A stretch of 64,000 nucleotides of DNA from Agromyces sp. Leaf222 (GCF_001421565.1 NZ_LMKQ01000001.1:1797651-1861650), one strand, 5' to 3'; numbered from the stretch's first letter, positions 52,101 to 61,889 are shown. Numbers and translations are program-made. Notes: a model not told the origin generated them from the letters alone.

Positions 52101-53846
52101 TCAGCAGTTCGGCCGGCAGGATCGCTGCGACAGGGCGTCGGTGAGCACGGTCTTCAGGTCTTCGGGGCGCTGGGCCGAGTACGCGGCCCCGCCGGTGGCC
52201 TCGGCGATGAGGCGCATCGACTCGATATCGGTGTCGGGGCCGATGCCGACCAGCACGACGGGCACCTGCTCGCCGTCTTCGGCCATGGCGGCGAGTTCGT
52301 CGAGCAACTGGTCGCGGCTGATGCCGTTCTCGTCCTCGTTCTTGCCGTCGGTGAGCAGCAGCACCGAGTTCACGGTCTCGGGGTCGTACGCCGAGCGCAC
52401 CTGCTTCACGGCGGCGAGCGTCGTGTCGTAGAGCCCGGTCGCGCCGCCGAGCCTGGCGGGCAGCGAGGCGAGCACGTCGAGCACCTGCGTGCGGTGGGCC
52501 TCGTCGGCGAGCGGCTCGATGGGGGAGAGGTCCTCCCAGTCCTGGTCGCCGATCCGGGTGGTCGAGAATGCCCACACGCCGACGTCGACGGCCTCGGAGA
52601 GCTGCGAGATCGTGGTCGACGCGGCCTGCTGCAGCAGGTCGATGCGGCGGAGCCCGGTGATCGTGGGCTCCTCCATCGAACCTGAAACGTCGATGACCGA
52701 GAGGATGCGCGAGCGCAGGCTCACGACGCCCCAGGTGCGCAGGATCGAGACCTGTGCGGATGCCGCGGCCGACCCGACCTCGGTCGCGTCGGCGAGGACG
52801 CCGTCCTGCTTGAGCTCGCCGCCGCCGGTGCCGTCGCGGAATCCCTCGGCGGCGAACCGGTCGGAGGCGTCCCACAGAGCGATCTTCAGGGCGTCGAGTT
52901 GTTGGGCGCGCAGCTCGAGCTCGGCACGGGCGGCGTCGTCGCCGGTCGGTTCGCCTTCGGCGTCGAGGTTCTTGGCGAGTTCGGACTCGTCGAGCATGCG
53001 GAGGAACGGGAATTGCAGCGCGAGGGTGCCGTCGGAGGGGTAGAGCGCGAGCAGGGGCGTCGACGCATCGTCGTGGTTGTGCATCGCGACCTGCTGCTCG
53101 CTCGCGATGGCGACCGTGCCGGGCGGGCTCACGGCGAGCGAGCCGAATGCGGCGTCGACGCGTGCGGGTGCACCGTCGCTCAACCGGATCATCGCGTTCT
53201 GGAACTGCTTGGCCTGGCCGATGGGTGCGGCCCGCTCCATGGCCTGTAACCCGTTGAGGCTCGCCGACGAGGCCTCGGGGTCGGCGAGGAGGGTGGGCAG
53301 GTCGCCCGAGAGCACGTCGGTCCAGCTGAGCGTGCGGCCCGCGAGGGCCTTGGCGCCGCTCACCGGTGCGGCGAACACGACGGGGCTCGAGGCGATCGAG
53401 CGCTCGAGGGCGAGGTCCGGCACGTCGCGGCCGAGCGACCTCGCGCTCGCGGCCATGCGCACGAGCCACACGGGGGAGTCGGGGATCCAGGCGTCGATGT
53501 CGGAGCCGTTGCCCGAGGCGAGCAGGGCCGCCGTGTCGGCGCTGTCCTGCGCGACGACGTCGGTGCGCGAGCACGCGTCCTCGCGTGCGTCGTACTCGGC
53601 GGCGATGGCCTTGACGGGCCGGGCGATCGCCGTGTCGGCGACCACGGTGAGCTCGATGGGCTCGCCGCAGACGGGGCCCCCGGCGAACCAGGCGCTCAGC
53701 GAGCCGCTCGCCCAAGCCGTGCCCGCGCCGCCGACGAGGGCCACGCCGACGACGCCCGCGGCGATCATCATGACCACGCGGCGGTGGTGGCGGCGCGATT
53801 GCTCGCGTTCGGCTCGTTCGCTTCGTCGACTCACTTGGGGCTCCAT
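52101..53846 (-). CDS. Solute-binding-like domain fused to von Willebrand A domain
   Basis: 581 residues. A signal/anchor helix at about 22-45 is followed by a ~300-residue type 2 solute-binding-like domain (ELTVVADTAIARPVKAIAAEY onward) and a C-terminal VWA domain (about 378-575) with the complete MIDAS motif DVSGSM and later TGLYDTT and LLTDGKNED. Such fusions are surface or membrane proteins that bind a ligand or metal and a protein partner; the ligand is unknown. ATG 53846 is chosen for MEPQVSRR, although no strong ribosome site is visible. It ends with a CRPNC cysteine pair. Confidence 0.85.
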   Translation of the reverse strand: MEPQVSRRSERAEREQSRRHHRRVVMMIAAGVVGVALVGGAGTAWASGSLSAWFAGGPVCGEPIELTVVADTAIARPVKAIAAEYDAREDACSRTDVVAQDSADTAALLASGNGSDIDAWIPDSPVWLVRMAASARSLGRDVPDLALERSIASSPVVFAAPVSGAKALAGRTLSWTDVLSGDLPTLLADPEASSASLNGLQAMERAAPIGQAKQFQNAMIRLSDGAPARVDAAFGSLAVSPPGTVAIASEQQVAMHNHDDASTPLLALYPSDGTLALQFPFLRMLDESELAKNLDAEGEPTGDDAARAELELRAQQLDALKIALWDASDRFAAEGFRDGTGGGELKQDGVLADATEVGSAAASAQVSILRTWGVVSLRSRILSVIDVSGSMEEPTITGLRRIDLLQQAASTTISQLSEAVDVGVWAFSTTRIGDQDWEDLSPIEPLADEAHRTQVLDVLASLPARLGGATGLYDTTLAAVKQVRSAYDPETVNSVLLLTDGKNEDENGISRDQLLDELAAMAEDGEQVPVVLVGIGPDTDIESMRLIAEATGGAAYSAQRPEDLKTVLTDALSQRSCRPNC

Positions 53847-53913
53847 TGCGGCACGGTGAGCAACGTCTGAGCCACCGCGGTTCGGGTATCGCGGCCTGGG
53901 GGGAGGCCTGTTC

Positions 53914-53942
53914 AGCGTACGGCAGGTGCACCGGATTTGTAA
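53914..53942 (-). promoter_or_regulatory. Putative promoter of the VWA fusion gene
   Basis: On the minus strand, TTACAA (53937-53942) and TACGCT (53914-53919) are 17 bp apart, about 70 bp before the start codon. Confidence 0.4.
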
Positions 53943-54012
53943 GTATCCGTTACTTGCCCGACATGTGCCCCGCTCGGGGGACACGCGGAATCACGCGGAA
54001 GTTCGGCTGTCC

Positions 54013-54018
54013 TAGGCT
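54013..54018 (+). promoter_or_regulatory. Putative -10 box (leaderless) of thiL
   Basis: TAGGCT ends 6 nt before GTG 54025. Confidence 0.5.
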
Positions 54019-54024
54019 TGCCAC

Positions 54025-55086
54025 GTGCCCGCCTCACCCGAACCCGTGTCCGCAGATCGAGCGGATGTCGCGAGCGACGTCGAGGGCGCACGCGGGCCCG
54101 GTGAGCCGACGACCGGCGAGCTCGGCGAGATCGCGGTGCTCCGCCGCATCCTGCCTCGACTCGAATCCGGCAGGCACGCCCTGCTCGGCCCCGGCGACGA
54201 TGCGGCCCTGGTCGCGGCGGCCGACGGCCGGTTCGTGGTCACGACCGACCTGCTCGTGCACGGCCCCGACTTCCGCCTCGCGTGGTCGACGCCGTTCGAG
54301 CTCGGGTGGAAGGCGGCGGCGACGAACCTGACCGACGTCGCGGCGATGGGGGCGAACCCGACGGCACTCGTCGTCGCGATCGCCGCGCCGCCGTCGACGG
54401 GCGTCTCGGTGCTCGAGGGCATCGCCGACGGCCTGCGCGAGGGGCTCGCCGCGCTCGCGCCCGGCGCCGGCGTGGTCGGCGGCGACCTCTCCGCCTCGTC
54501 GGTGCTCACTATCGCGGTCACGGCGTTCGGCGACCTCGAGGGTCGTGCCCCGGTGCTCCGCTCAGGAGCCCGCGTCGGCGACGTGATCGCGCACGCCGGT
54601 CAGCGTGGTGACGCCGCGCGCGGCCTCGCCCTGCTGTTCGAGGAGGCGACGGATGCCGCGGGCGAGCCCGATGCCGAGCTCGCCGCCGCACTGCGCGAGC
54701 GCGAGCCCGACCTGCTGCGGGCCCAGCTCGCGCCGAGCCCGCCGGTGCACGCCGGCATCATCGCGGCGAAGGCCGGGGCGACGTCCATGCTCGACGTGTC
54801 CGACGGACTCGCGCGCGACGGGCGCCGGATCGCCGAGGACAGCGGGGTCGCGTTCGACTTCGACTCGGCGGCGCTGGGCGACGACGTCGAACGGGTGCGG
54901 CTCGCGCTCGCGGGCGGCGAGGATCACGGCATGCTCGCGACGTTCCCGGCCGGCGGCGACATCCCCGAACCGTTCGAGGCCATCGGCCGCGTGGTCGAAG
55001 GTGCCGGGCGCGTGCTGCTCGACGGTCGTGACATCGCGGCCGACGGGTGGGACCCCTACTCCGGCTGGGACGGCCGAACGGGCTGA
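54025..55086 (+). CDS. thiL: Thiamine-monophosphate kinase
   Basis: 353 residues. It phosphorylates thiamine phosphate to the active cofactor thiamine diphosphate. LLGPGDDAALV (metal-binding Asp pair), TTDLLVHGPDFRLAW, NLTDVAAMGANPTALVVAIA, GGDLSAS and MLDVSDGLARDGRRIA are in the expected order. The N-terminal ~30 residues are a polar extension. It converges with rsmD, 19 bp apart. Confidence 0.96.
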   Translation: MPASPEPVSADRADVASDVEGARGPGEPTTGELGEIAVLRRILPRLESGRHALLGPGDDAALVAAADGRFVVTTDLLVHGPDFRLAWSTPFELGWKAAATNLTDVAAMGANPTALVVAIAAPPSTGVSVLEGIADGLREGLAALAPGAGVVGGDLSASSVLTIAVTAFGDLEGRAPVLRSGARVGDVIAHAGQRGDAARGLALLFEEATDAAGEPDAELAAALREREPDLLRAQLAPSPPVHAGIIAAKAGATSMLDVSDGLARDGRRIAEDSGVAFDFDSAALGDDVERVRLALAGGEDHGMLATFPAGGDIPEPFEAIGRVVEGAGRVLLDGRDIAADGWDPYSGWDGRTG

Positions 55087-55105
55087 TCGACGCCGCCCGC
55101 GCTTC

Positions 55106-55741
55106 TCAGGCGACCGGTTCGTCGGCTGCGGGCTCGGCGGCTGCGAGCGCGTCGGCTGCCGGTTCGTCGGCCGCCGGGTCTGCCGTGGTCGCCCACCAGA
55201 GGGTCGTCTCGCCGTAGTCGCGGCGCCGCTCGAGCTCGATGCCCGATGGCCACGCGGGTTCGGGCGAGCGAGCGCTGCGTTCGACGACGACGAGCGCTTC
55301 TGCATTGAGGAGCGGGGCGAGCAGGGCGAGGTCGCGCGCGACCGCCGCCTCGTCGAGGTCGTACGGCGGATCGATGAACGCGAGGTCGACGCCGGCGGGC
55401 GCGGTCTCGAGATAGGCGGCCACGGGCTTCACGACGACGCGGATGCGCGCGGCGCCGCGACCGATCGCCCGCGTGACCGCGTCGGCGTTGCGCCGGCACA
55501 CGTCGGCGGCCGGCTTCGCGCGCTCCACGAGCACGACCTCGACCGCACCGCGGCTGGCGGACTCGAGCCCGAGCGCGCCGGAGCCGGCGTAGAGGTCGAG
55601 CACGACCGACCCGTCGATCGCGTCGCGAGCCTCGAGCGCCGAGAAGATCGCCTCGCGCACGCGGTCGCTCGTTGGCCGCGTGCCGGATCGCGGCACGGCG
55701 AGGGAGAGGGAGCCGGCGGCGCCGGCGATGATGCGCGTCAT
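55106..55741 (-). CDS. rsmD: 16S rRNA (guanine(966)-N(2))-methyltransferase
   Basis: 211 residues. The SAM-binding LDLYAGSGALGLE near 48-60 and the N-methyltransferase motif DPPYD near 122-126 match RsmD. The early TRPTSDRVREAIFSAL is characteristic. A tail of Ala/Asp/Glu/Pro repeats (ADEPAAD, AAEPAADEP) extends beyond the usual domain and is probably disordered. A TAGGCT box lies on the minus strand at 55751-55756, nine bases before the start. Confidence 0.93.
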   Translation of the reverse strand: MTRIIAGAAGSLSLAVPRSGTRPTSDRVREAIFSALEARDAIDGSVVLDLYAGSGALGLESASRGAVEVVLVERAKPAADVCRRNADAVTRAIGRGAARIRVVVKPVAAYLETAPAGVDLAFIDPPYDLDEAAVARDLALLAPLLNAEALVVVERSARSPEPAWPSGIELERRRDYGETTLWWATTADPAADEPAADALAAAEPAADEPVA

Positions 55742-55805
55742 GCTGCTGGCAGCCTACCGGGACGTCGCGCGTCGTCGAGGGCGTGACCGGGCCGGCCTCC
55801 GCTGC

Positions 55806-55811
55806 CATGAT
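55806..55811 (+). promoter_or_regulatory. Putative -10 box (leaderless) of the 55818 gene
   Basis: CATGAT ends 6 nt before GTG 55818, supporting that start over the upstream open frame. Confidence 0.4.
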
Positions 55812-55817
55812 GGGAGC

Positions 55818-56630
55818 GTGGATGCCCCTACCTCCCGTGATCGCGTCGACCCGGTCCGCCTCGAGCCCGTCGATCAGGCGCTCATCGACCGGCTGTGGGA
55901 CTTCGGCGATGCCGAGTCGAGTGCCGAGCGGTTCCGTGCCGCGGCTGACGCCGCCGGCGCCGCAGGCACCCCGCACGAGCAGGCGGTGATGACCACCCAG
56001 CTCGCCCGTGCACTCGGCCTGCAGGAGCTCGCCGAGGAGGCGACCGACGTGCTCGACGGCGTCGCCGCGATCTTCGACGGTGCAGGGCACGACGAGGTTC
56101 CGGCCGAGGTGCGGGCCAGGGTCGCGATCGAACGTGGCCGGCTCCTGGCGGCCGATGACCGCCCGACGCAGGCCGTGCCCGAGTTCACGCTCGCCGTGCG
56201 CGAGGCGGCGCAGGCGGGTTCGGCGTTCCTGGTGCTCGACGCGCTGCACATGCTCGCCCTGAACGACGCCGGGCACGAAGAGGAGTGGGCGGCCGAGGGC
56301 ATCGACCTGCTCGAGGGCCGGCGCGACCCCCGCACCCTCCGCTGGGGCATCGCGCTGCACCACAACCTGGGCTGGGTCAAGCACGACGGCGGGCGGGCGG
56401 GCGCTGCACTCGTCGAGTTCGAGCGCGCCGTCGAGATCGCCGACCGGTACGGCTCGAGCGAGCAGCAGCAGGTCGCACGCTGGTCGGTCGCGCGCTGCCT
56501 GCGCACGCTCGGTCGCACCGACGAGGCGCTCGAACTCCAGCTCGCACTGGCCGGGCTCCGGCCCGACGACCCGTACGTGCAGGCCGAGATCGAGGCGTTG
56601 ACGGCGGGGCGGCCTACGATCGACGCATGA
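55818..56630 (+). CDS. TPR-like helical repeat protein
   Basis: 270 residues from GTG 55818 (VDAPTSRDRVDPVRLE). Repeated helix pairs of TPR type are visible, e.g. TQLARALGLQELAEEATDVL, HNLGWVKHDGGRAGAALVEFERAVEIA and WSVARCLRTLGRTDEALELQ. No catalytic domain is seen; a protein-binding role is likely. It overlaps recG by ATGA, so the two are coupled, but a functional link to recombination is unproven. Confidence 0.8.
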   Translation: MDAPTSRDRVDPVRLEPVDQALIDRLWDFGDAESSAERFRAAADAAGAAGTPHEQAVMTTQLARALGLQELAEEATDVLDGVAAIFDGAGHDEVPAEVRARVAIERGRLLAADDRPTQAVPEFTLAVREAAQAGSAFLVLDALHMLALNDAGHEEEWAAEGIDLLEGRRDPRTLRWGIALHHNLGWVKHDGGRAGAALVEFERAVEIADRYGSSEQQQVARWSVARCLRTLGRTDEALELQLALAGLRPDDPYVQAEIEALTAGRPTIDA

Positions 56631-58861
56631 CCGCCGACTCGCCAGACGACTCCGCAGCCGTCGGCCGGTACACGCTCGACTCGCGCCTCACCGGGGCGCT
56701 CGGCGGCCGCACGGCCCAGGCCCTCGAGCGTGCGTTCGGCTACCGAACGGTCGGCGACCTCCTCTCGCACTATCCGCGTCGCTACGCGCTCCGCGGCGAG
56801 CTGACGGCGCTCGCCAGCCTGCCGCTCGACGAGAACGTCACGATCGTCGCCGAGGTCATCGAGGTGCGCGAGCGCACGATGAAGTCTCGGCGCGGGTCGA
56901 TCCTCGAGGTGAAGATCTCCGACGGCACGGGCATCCTCACGCTCACCTTCTTCAACCAGGCGTGGCGTTCGCGGGAGCTCGTGCCGGGTGCGCGCGGCAT
57001 CTTCGCGGGCAAGGTCGGCGACTACCGGGGTGCCCGCCAGCTCGCCCATCCCGACTACGAGCTCTTCGACGACGCGACGCCGAGTTCGCCGACCGACCCC
57101 TCGGTCAAGCGCTGGGCCGAGGCCCCGATCCCGATCTACCCGGCGACGGGCGCGCTCGCGAGCTGGCAGTTGGCGAAGGCGATCGCGCTGCTGCTCGACG
57201 GCCTCGAGACGACCGATGCCGCCGGCGACCCGATCCCCGAGTCCGTGCGCGCCGCTCGCGGCCTCATCGCCCAGCGGCAGGCGCTCGAGAAGGTGCACCG
57301 GCCCGAGGTCGAGTCCGACTGGAAGACGGCCAGGCGCACGCTCCGGTTCACCGAGGCCCTCGTGCTGCAGACGGCGCTGCTGCAGCGCAGGGCCGAGCTC
57401 AGGGCGCACGCGACGACCGCGCGGCATCCGGCCGCCGGCGGCCTCCTCGAGCGCTTCGACGCGTCGCTGCCGTTCGAGCTCACGGGCGACCAGGTCGAGG
57501 TCGGGCGCGCGATCGCCGACGACCTCGGCGAGCCCGTGCCCATGAACCGGCTCGTGCAGGGCGAGGTGGGGTCGGGCAAGACCGTGGTGGCGCTGCGCGC
57601 GATGCTCGCCGTCGCCGACTCCGGCGGACAGGCCGCGCTCCTCGCGCCCACCGAGGTGCTCGCGGCGCAGCACTTGCGCTCGATCGTGCGCATGCTCGGG
57701 CCCGAGCTCTCGGCGACGCTCGTGCCCACCCTGCTCACGGGCCAGCTGCCCGCCGCCGAGCGGCGCAAGGCCCTGCTGCGTGCGGCAGCCGGGCAGTCGC
57801 GCGTCGTCGTGGGCACGCACGCGCTCATCGGCGAGAACGTCTCGTTCGCCGACCTCGGGCTCATCGTGGTCGACGAGCAGCACCGGTTCGGCGTCGAGCA
57901 GCGCGAGGCGCTGCGGCTCAAGGGCCGGCAGCCGCCGCATGTGCTCGTGCTCACCGCCACGCCGATCCCGCGAACCGTCGCGATGACCGTGTTCGGCGAT
58001 CTCGACATCTCGACGATCCGCGAGCTGCCGGCCGGGCGCGCCGGCATCGAGTCGTTCGTCGTGCCGCTCGCCGAGCGCCCGGGGTGGCGTTCCCGCGTGT
58101 GGGAGCGCCTCGCAGAAGAGGTGGCTGCCGGCCGCCAGGGGTTCGTCGTCTGCCCGGCGATCGAGGCGCGCGTCGCCGAGGAGGCCGATCCCGTCGGCCC
58201 CGCCGATGCCGGCGGCGAGGGCGCGGGGGCGGATGCCGCGGCTCGCCCCGTCGCATCCGTCGCGTCGGTGTCCGCCGAGCTCGCCGAGCTGCCCGCGTTC
58301 GCCGACATCCGCGTGGCCCAGCTGCACGGACGCATGTCCGCCGACGAGAAGGATGCGACGATGCGCGCCTTCGCGGCGGGGGAGATCGACGTGCTCGTGG
58401 CGACCACGGTGATCGAGGTCGGCGTCGACGTGCCCAATGCGAGCGCGATGGTCGTGGTCGACGCCGACCGCTTCGGCGTCTCGCAGCTGCACCAGCTGCG
58501 CGGGCGCGTCGGTCGAGGCGGCCTGCCTGGGCTCTGCCTGCTCGTCACGGCCGCCGATCCCGGTTCGCTCGCGCGGCAGCGCGTCGAGGCCGTCGCGGCC
58601 ACGCTCGACGGCTTCGAGCTCGCTCGCGTCGACCTCGAGCTCCGCCAAGAGGGCGACGTGCTCGGCGCCACCCAGTCCGGCGGCCGATCGTCGTTGAAGC
58701 TGCTGCGCGTGGCCCGCGACGGCGATGTCATCGCCGATGCGAGGGCCGTCGCCGGCGAGGTGCTCGAGGCCGACCCGTCGCTGCAGCGGCATCCGGCGCT
58801 CGCGGCCGAGGTGCGTCGCCGTCTCGACGACGACGCGACCGGATTCCTGAGCAAGGGCTGA
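56627..58861 (+). CDS. recG: ATP-dependent DNA helicase RecG
   Basis: 744 residues. It remodels stalled replication forks and branched DNA. The N-terminal wedge/OB domain (LTALASLPLDENVTIVAEV onward) is followed by helicase lobes: GEVGSGKT at 312-319, VDEQHRFG, LTATPIPRT, ATTVIEVGVDVPNA and QLRGRVGRGG. A ~25-residue Ala/Gly-rich insertion lies near 525-550. ATG 56627 overlaps the upstream stop and sits 6 nt after a TACGAT box (56615-56620). Confidence 0.97.
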   Translation: MTADSPDDSAAVGRYTLDSRLTGALGGRTAQALERAFGYRTVGDLLSHYPRRYALRGELTALASLPLDENVTIVAEVIEVRERTMKSRRGSILEVKISDGTGILTLTFFNQAWRSRELVPGARGIFAGKVGDYRGARQLAHPDYELFDDATPSSPTDPSVKRWAEAPIPIYPATGALASWQLAKAIALLLDGLETTDAAGDPIPESVRAARGLIAQRQALEKVHRPEVESDWKTARRTLRFTEALVLQTALLQRRAELRAHATTARHPAAGGLLERFDASLPFELTGDQVEVGRAIADDLGEPVPMNRLVQGEVGSGKTVVALRAMLAVADSGGQAALLAPTEVLAAQHLRSIVRMLGPELSATLVPTLLTGQLPAAERRKALLRAAAGQSRVVVGTHALIGENVSFADLGLIVVDEQHRFGVEQREALRLKGRQPPHVLVLTATPIPRTVAMTVFGDLDISTIRELPAGRAGIESFVVPLAERPGWRSRVWERLAEEVAAGRQGFVVCPAIEARVAEEADPVGPADAGGEGAGADAAARPVASVASVSAELAELPAFADIRVAQLHGRMSADEKDATMRAFAAGEIDVLVATTVIEVGVDVPNASAMVVVDADRFGVSQLHQLRGRVGRGGLPGLCLLVTAADPGSLARQRVEAVAATLDGFELARVDLELRQEGDVLGATQSGGRSSLKLLRVARDGDVIADARAVAGEVLEADPSLQRHPALAAEVRRRLDDDATGFLSKG

Positions 58862-58899
58862 GACTCTCCGCGACCCCTTTCGCCGCCAGCGCCGAGCAC

Positions 58900-58905
58900 T
58901 ACGCT
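58900..58905 (+). promoter_or_regulatory. Putative -10 box (leaderless) of coaD
   Basis: TACGCT ends 7 nt before ATG 58913. This helps choose ATG 58913 over GTG 58907. Confidence 0.5.
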
Positions 58906-58912
58906 GGTGCGT

Positions 58913-59404
58913 ATGCAGCGGATCGCCGTCGTTCCCGGTTCCTTCGACCCCGTCACCAGGGGTCATCTCGACGTCATCGAGCGGGCGGCCGGCATCTTCG
59001 ACGAACTGCACGTCGTGGTCGTGCACAACCCCGACAAGAACGCCCTGCTGCCCATCGCGCAGCGCGTCGCCCTCATCGAGCGCGCCATCGCCGATGCCGG
59101 CATCGAGGGTCGCATCGTGGTCGCGTCGTGGAGCATGGGCCTGCTCGTCGACTACTGCAGCGACGTCGGCGCCACGGTGCTCGTCAAGGGCGTGCGCTCG
59201 CAGATCGACGTGGCCTACGAGACGCCGATGGCGATCGTGAACCGTCATCTCGCGGGCGTCGAAACCGTCTTCCTGTTGCCCGATCCCGGCAATGCGCACG
59301 TGTCGAGTTCGCTCGTCCGCCAGGTTGCGGCGCTCGGCGGCGACGTCGCCCCCTACGTTCCCCCGGCCGTCGCCGAGTACCTCCAAGCGGCGATGACCTC
59401 GTGA
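58913..59404 (+). CDS. coaD: Phosphopantetheine adenylyltransferase
   Basis: 163 residues. It catalyses the penultimate step of coenzyme A synthesis. The nucleotidyltransferase motif [11 protein letters not shown] is at 8-18, with [18 protein letters not shown] and [21 protein letters not shown] also conserved. The start [13 protein letters not shown] aligns with other CoaD proteins. It overlaps the following moxR gene by GTGA. Confidence 0.97.
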   Translation: MQRIAVVPGSFDPVTRGHLDVIERAAGIFDELHVVVVHNPDKNALLPIAQRVALIERAIADAGIEGRIVVASWSMGLLVDYCSDVGATVLVKGVRSQIDVAYETPMAIVNRHLAGVETVFLLPDPGNAHVSSSLVRQVAALGGDVAPYVPPAVAEYLQAAMTS

Positions 59405-60501
59405 GCGAGGCATCCGTGAGCCGGGCGCCCGCAGCGCAGACCGACACCGCGCAGACCGACACCGCGCAGATCGACCCCGCGCACCCGGGCATCGTGCTCG
59501 ACGAGGTCGACGACGCGGCATCCGTGATGTCGATCGACGAGGTGGGGGTGCTGGCCGCCCGCATCGTGACGAACGTCGAGACCGTCATCGCGGGCAAGCG
59601 CGACGCGATCACCGCGGCCCTGACCGTGCTGCTCGCCGAGGGCCACCTGCTCATCGAAGACGTTCCGGGCGTCGGCAAGACGATGCTCGCGAAGGCGCTG
59701 GCCCGCTCGGTGGGCAGCAGCGTGAGCCGCATCCAGTTCACCCCCGACCTGCTGCCGAGCGACGTGACCGGGGTCTCGGTCTTCGACCAGGCGAGCCGAC
59801 GCTTCGAGTTCAAGCGCGGTCCGGTGTTCTCCAACATCGTCATCGGCGACGAGATCAACCGTGCGAGCCCGAAGACGCAGGCCGCCCTGCTCGAGTGCAT
59901 GGAGGAGCGCCAGGTCACGGCCGACGGCACGACCTACCTCCTCGACCTGCCGTTCACCGTGGTGGCCACGCAGAACCCCGTCGAGATGGAGGGCACGTAC
60001 CCGCTGCCCGAGGCGCAGCGCGACCGCTTCATGGCCCGGGTGTCCATGGGGTACCCCTCAGCGGTCGACGAGCTCGCGATGCTCTCCACGCGCGAGACGT
60101 CCAGCCCGCTCGACAGCCTCGAAGAGGTCGTCTCGGTCGACGAGCTGCGGGCGATGATCCGCGCCGTGCGGCACGTGTTCACGTCGCAGCCCGTCAAGGA
60201 GTACGCCGTCGAGCTGGCGAGGGCCACTCGCGAGGACCGCCAGCTCCGGCTCGGCGCGAGCCCTCGCGCCACGCTCCAGCTCATCCGCGCGGCGAAGGCC
60301 CACGCGGCCATGCACGGTCGCGAGTTCGTGCTTCCCGACGACGTCGACGCCCTGGCGGTCGCCGTGCTCGCCCACCGGCTCGTGCCGACCAGCCGGGCCG
60401 TCGGCTCGCACGATCGCGACAGCGGGCCGCTGATCGACGCCATCGTCGGTCGCATCATCGCGCAGACGCCCGTGCCCGTCGGGAGCGCTCGAAGGAACTG
60501 A
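59401..60501 (+). CDS. MoxR-family AAA+ ATPase (second copy)
   Basis: 366 residues. After a ~45-residue extension with a repeated TDTAQ stretch come Walker A PGVGKT near 89-94, Walker B IGDEINRA, sensor 1 ATQNPVE and [13 protein letters not shown]. It resembles the copy at 39618 in the core but has a different N-terminus. It starts at GTG 59401 over the coaD stop and heads a MoxR-DUF58-transglutaminase cassette. Confidence 0.95.
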   Translation: MSEASVSRAPAAQTDTAQTDTAQIDPAHPGIVLDEVDDAASVMSIDEVGVLAARIVTNVETVIAGKRDAITAALTVLLAEGHLLIEDVPGVGKTMLAKALARSVGSSVSRIQFTPDLLPSDVTGVSVFDQASRRFEFKRGPVFSNIVIGDEINRASPKTQAALLECMEERQVTADGTTYLLDLPFTVVATQNPVEMEGTYPLPEAQRDRFMARVSMGYPSAVDELAMLSTRETSSPLDSLEEVVSVDELRAMIRAVRHVFTSQPVKEYAVELARATREDRQLRLGASPRATLQLIRAAKAHAAMHGREFVLPDDVDALAVAVLAHRLVPTSRAVGSHDRDSGPLIDAIVGRIIAQTPVPVGSARRN

Positions 60502-60503
60502 TC

Positions 60504-61889
60504 ATGGCCCGCAACCGCCTGCGCTCGCTGTCGTGGCCGCGCCTCACCCGCCGTGGCATCGCGCTCATCGTGGTCGGAGCCGTGCTCGTGGGCATCTCGC
60601 TGTGGTTCGACCTCCGCGACATCCTCCTGCTCGCGTTCGTGGGCCTCGCGATGCCGATCGTCGCCGCCGCGTTCGTGGCGCTGCGGCGCCCGAGCCTCGC
60701 CGTGCAGCGTTCCTTCGCCCCCGCCGTGGTCTCCGCGGGCGAAGCCACGCGGGTCGCGCTGGTCGTCGTGAACCGCGGACGGCGAACGCTCGACGGCGCG
60801 CACTGGCGCGATCGTGCCCCCGAGGGCACCGTCGGTCCACCGTCGGCGCTGCTGCCCGCCCTCGGACCGCACGAGATCGTGCTGCCGTCGGGCGACGATC
60901 GCGTCAGGATCGAGTATCGACTTCGGATGCCGCGACGCGGCGTCTTCCCGGTCGGCCCGTTGCGCATCGGGGTCACCGACCCCTTCGGCCTCGCGAACGT
61001 CGAGCGCGAGGCCGGCGCACCGCACGAGGTCGTGGTCACCCCGCGCGTCACGCCGCTGGCCGAGGCGCTGGCCACCGCGGCCAGCATCGACGGCGTCGTG
61101 CACGGCCTGCAGCGCCGCACGCATCCGAACTCCGATGAACTCATCGCCCGCGAGTACCGCTACGGCGACCCGTTGCGACGCGTGAACTGGCCGGCGACGG
61201 CGCGGCGCGGCGAGCTGATGGTGCGCGAGGAGGAGCAGCGGGGCGACCCGGAGGCGCGCATCCTGCTCGACCTGCCGGGCGAGGGGCGTCATGGTCTCGC
61301 GGTGCACCGCGAACGCGACGACCTCGTCGACGAGCGCGTCGAGCTCGCGATCGAGGTCGCCGCGTCGATCGGGGTGCACCTGCTCGAGAACGGGTTCCGG
61401 TTGCGCTGCACCGGCATCGCCGACCCCGAGCAGGGGCTCGTACCGACGGCGCCCTACGGAGGCGAGTACCGCATGCCGGGCGGCGACCACCAGTTGCTCG
61501 AGGACCTCGCGAGGACGAATCCCGCAGGCCGCCGCGAATCCGCCCGACGCGAGGCCGGGCGGCATGATCAGGGTCGCCACGACCACGGGCGACACGGCTC
61601 CGACGATCGGGGCTCATGGGCAGAGCTCCGCTCGAGGGGTCGCGACGCCCGAGAACCCGGCTTCGCGGTGCTCGTCGACCCCGGGCAGGCAGAGGCCGCC
61701 GCCCTCGTCGCGCTCCGCGCCGGGTTCGAGCCGGCCGTCGCGTTCGTGACGGCGTCGGTGACCTCCGGTGTGCGTCGCATGCTCGAAGACGCGGACTGGC
61801 ACGTGGTCGACGTCCGTCGTGCCGTCGAGATCGGCGGGGCCTGGTCGGCCGTCGCCACGAAGCCGACGGCGGTGCACGATGCATCCTGA
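60504..61889 (+). CDS. DUF58-domain membrane protein (second copy)
   Basis: 461 residues. Two N-terminal helices (about 17-60) and the DUF58 core REYRYGDPLRRVNWPATARR near 213-232 are present. A hydrophilic insertion at about 335-365 is rich in His, Arg, Asp and Gly (GRHDQGRHDHGRHGSDDRG), which could be disordered or bind metal. ATG 60504 follows GAAGGA. It overlaps the transglutaminase gene by 11 bp. Confidence 0.92.
   Translation: MARNRLRSLSWPRLTRRGIALIVVGAVLVGISLWFDLRDILLLAFVGLAMPIVAAAFVALRRPSLAVQRSFAPAVVSAGEATRVALVVVNRGRRTLDGAHWRDRAPEGTVGPPSALLPALGPHEIVLPSGDDRVRIEYRLRMPRRGVFPVGPLRIGVTDPFGLANVEREAGAPHEVVVTPRVTPLAEALATAASIDGVVHGLQRRTHPNSDELIAREYRYGDPLRRVNWPATARRGELMVREEEQRGDPEARILLDLPGEGRHGLAVHRERDDLVDERVELAIEVAASIGVHLLENGFRLRCTGIADPEQGLVPTAPYGGEYRMPGGDHQLLEDLARTNPAGRRESARREAGRHDQGRHDHGRHGSDDRGSWAELRSRGRDAREPGFAVLVDPGQAEAAALVALRAGFEPAVAFVTASVTSGVRRMLEDADWHVVDVRRAVEIGGAWSAVATKPTAVHDAS

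Noticed and set aside
56962..59400. Plus-strand frame extending the second moxR gene upstream through recG
   Set aside because: The upstream part is an alternative-frame reading of recG; MoxR similarity begins after GTG 59401.
55874..59521. Minus-strand open frame of 1215 codons opposite recG and coaD
   Set aside because: Antisense shadow of recG, coaD and the repeat protein; composition is typical of mirrored GC-rich codons.
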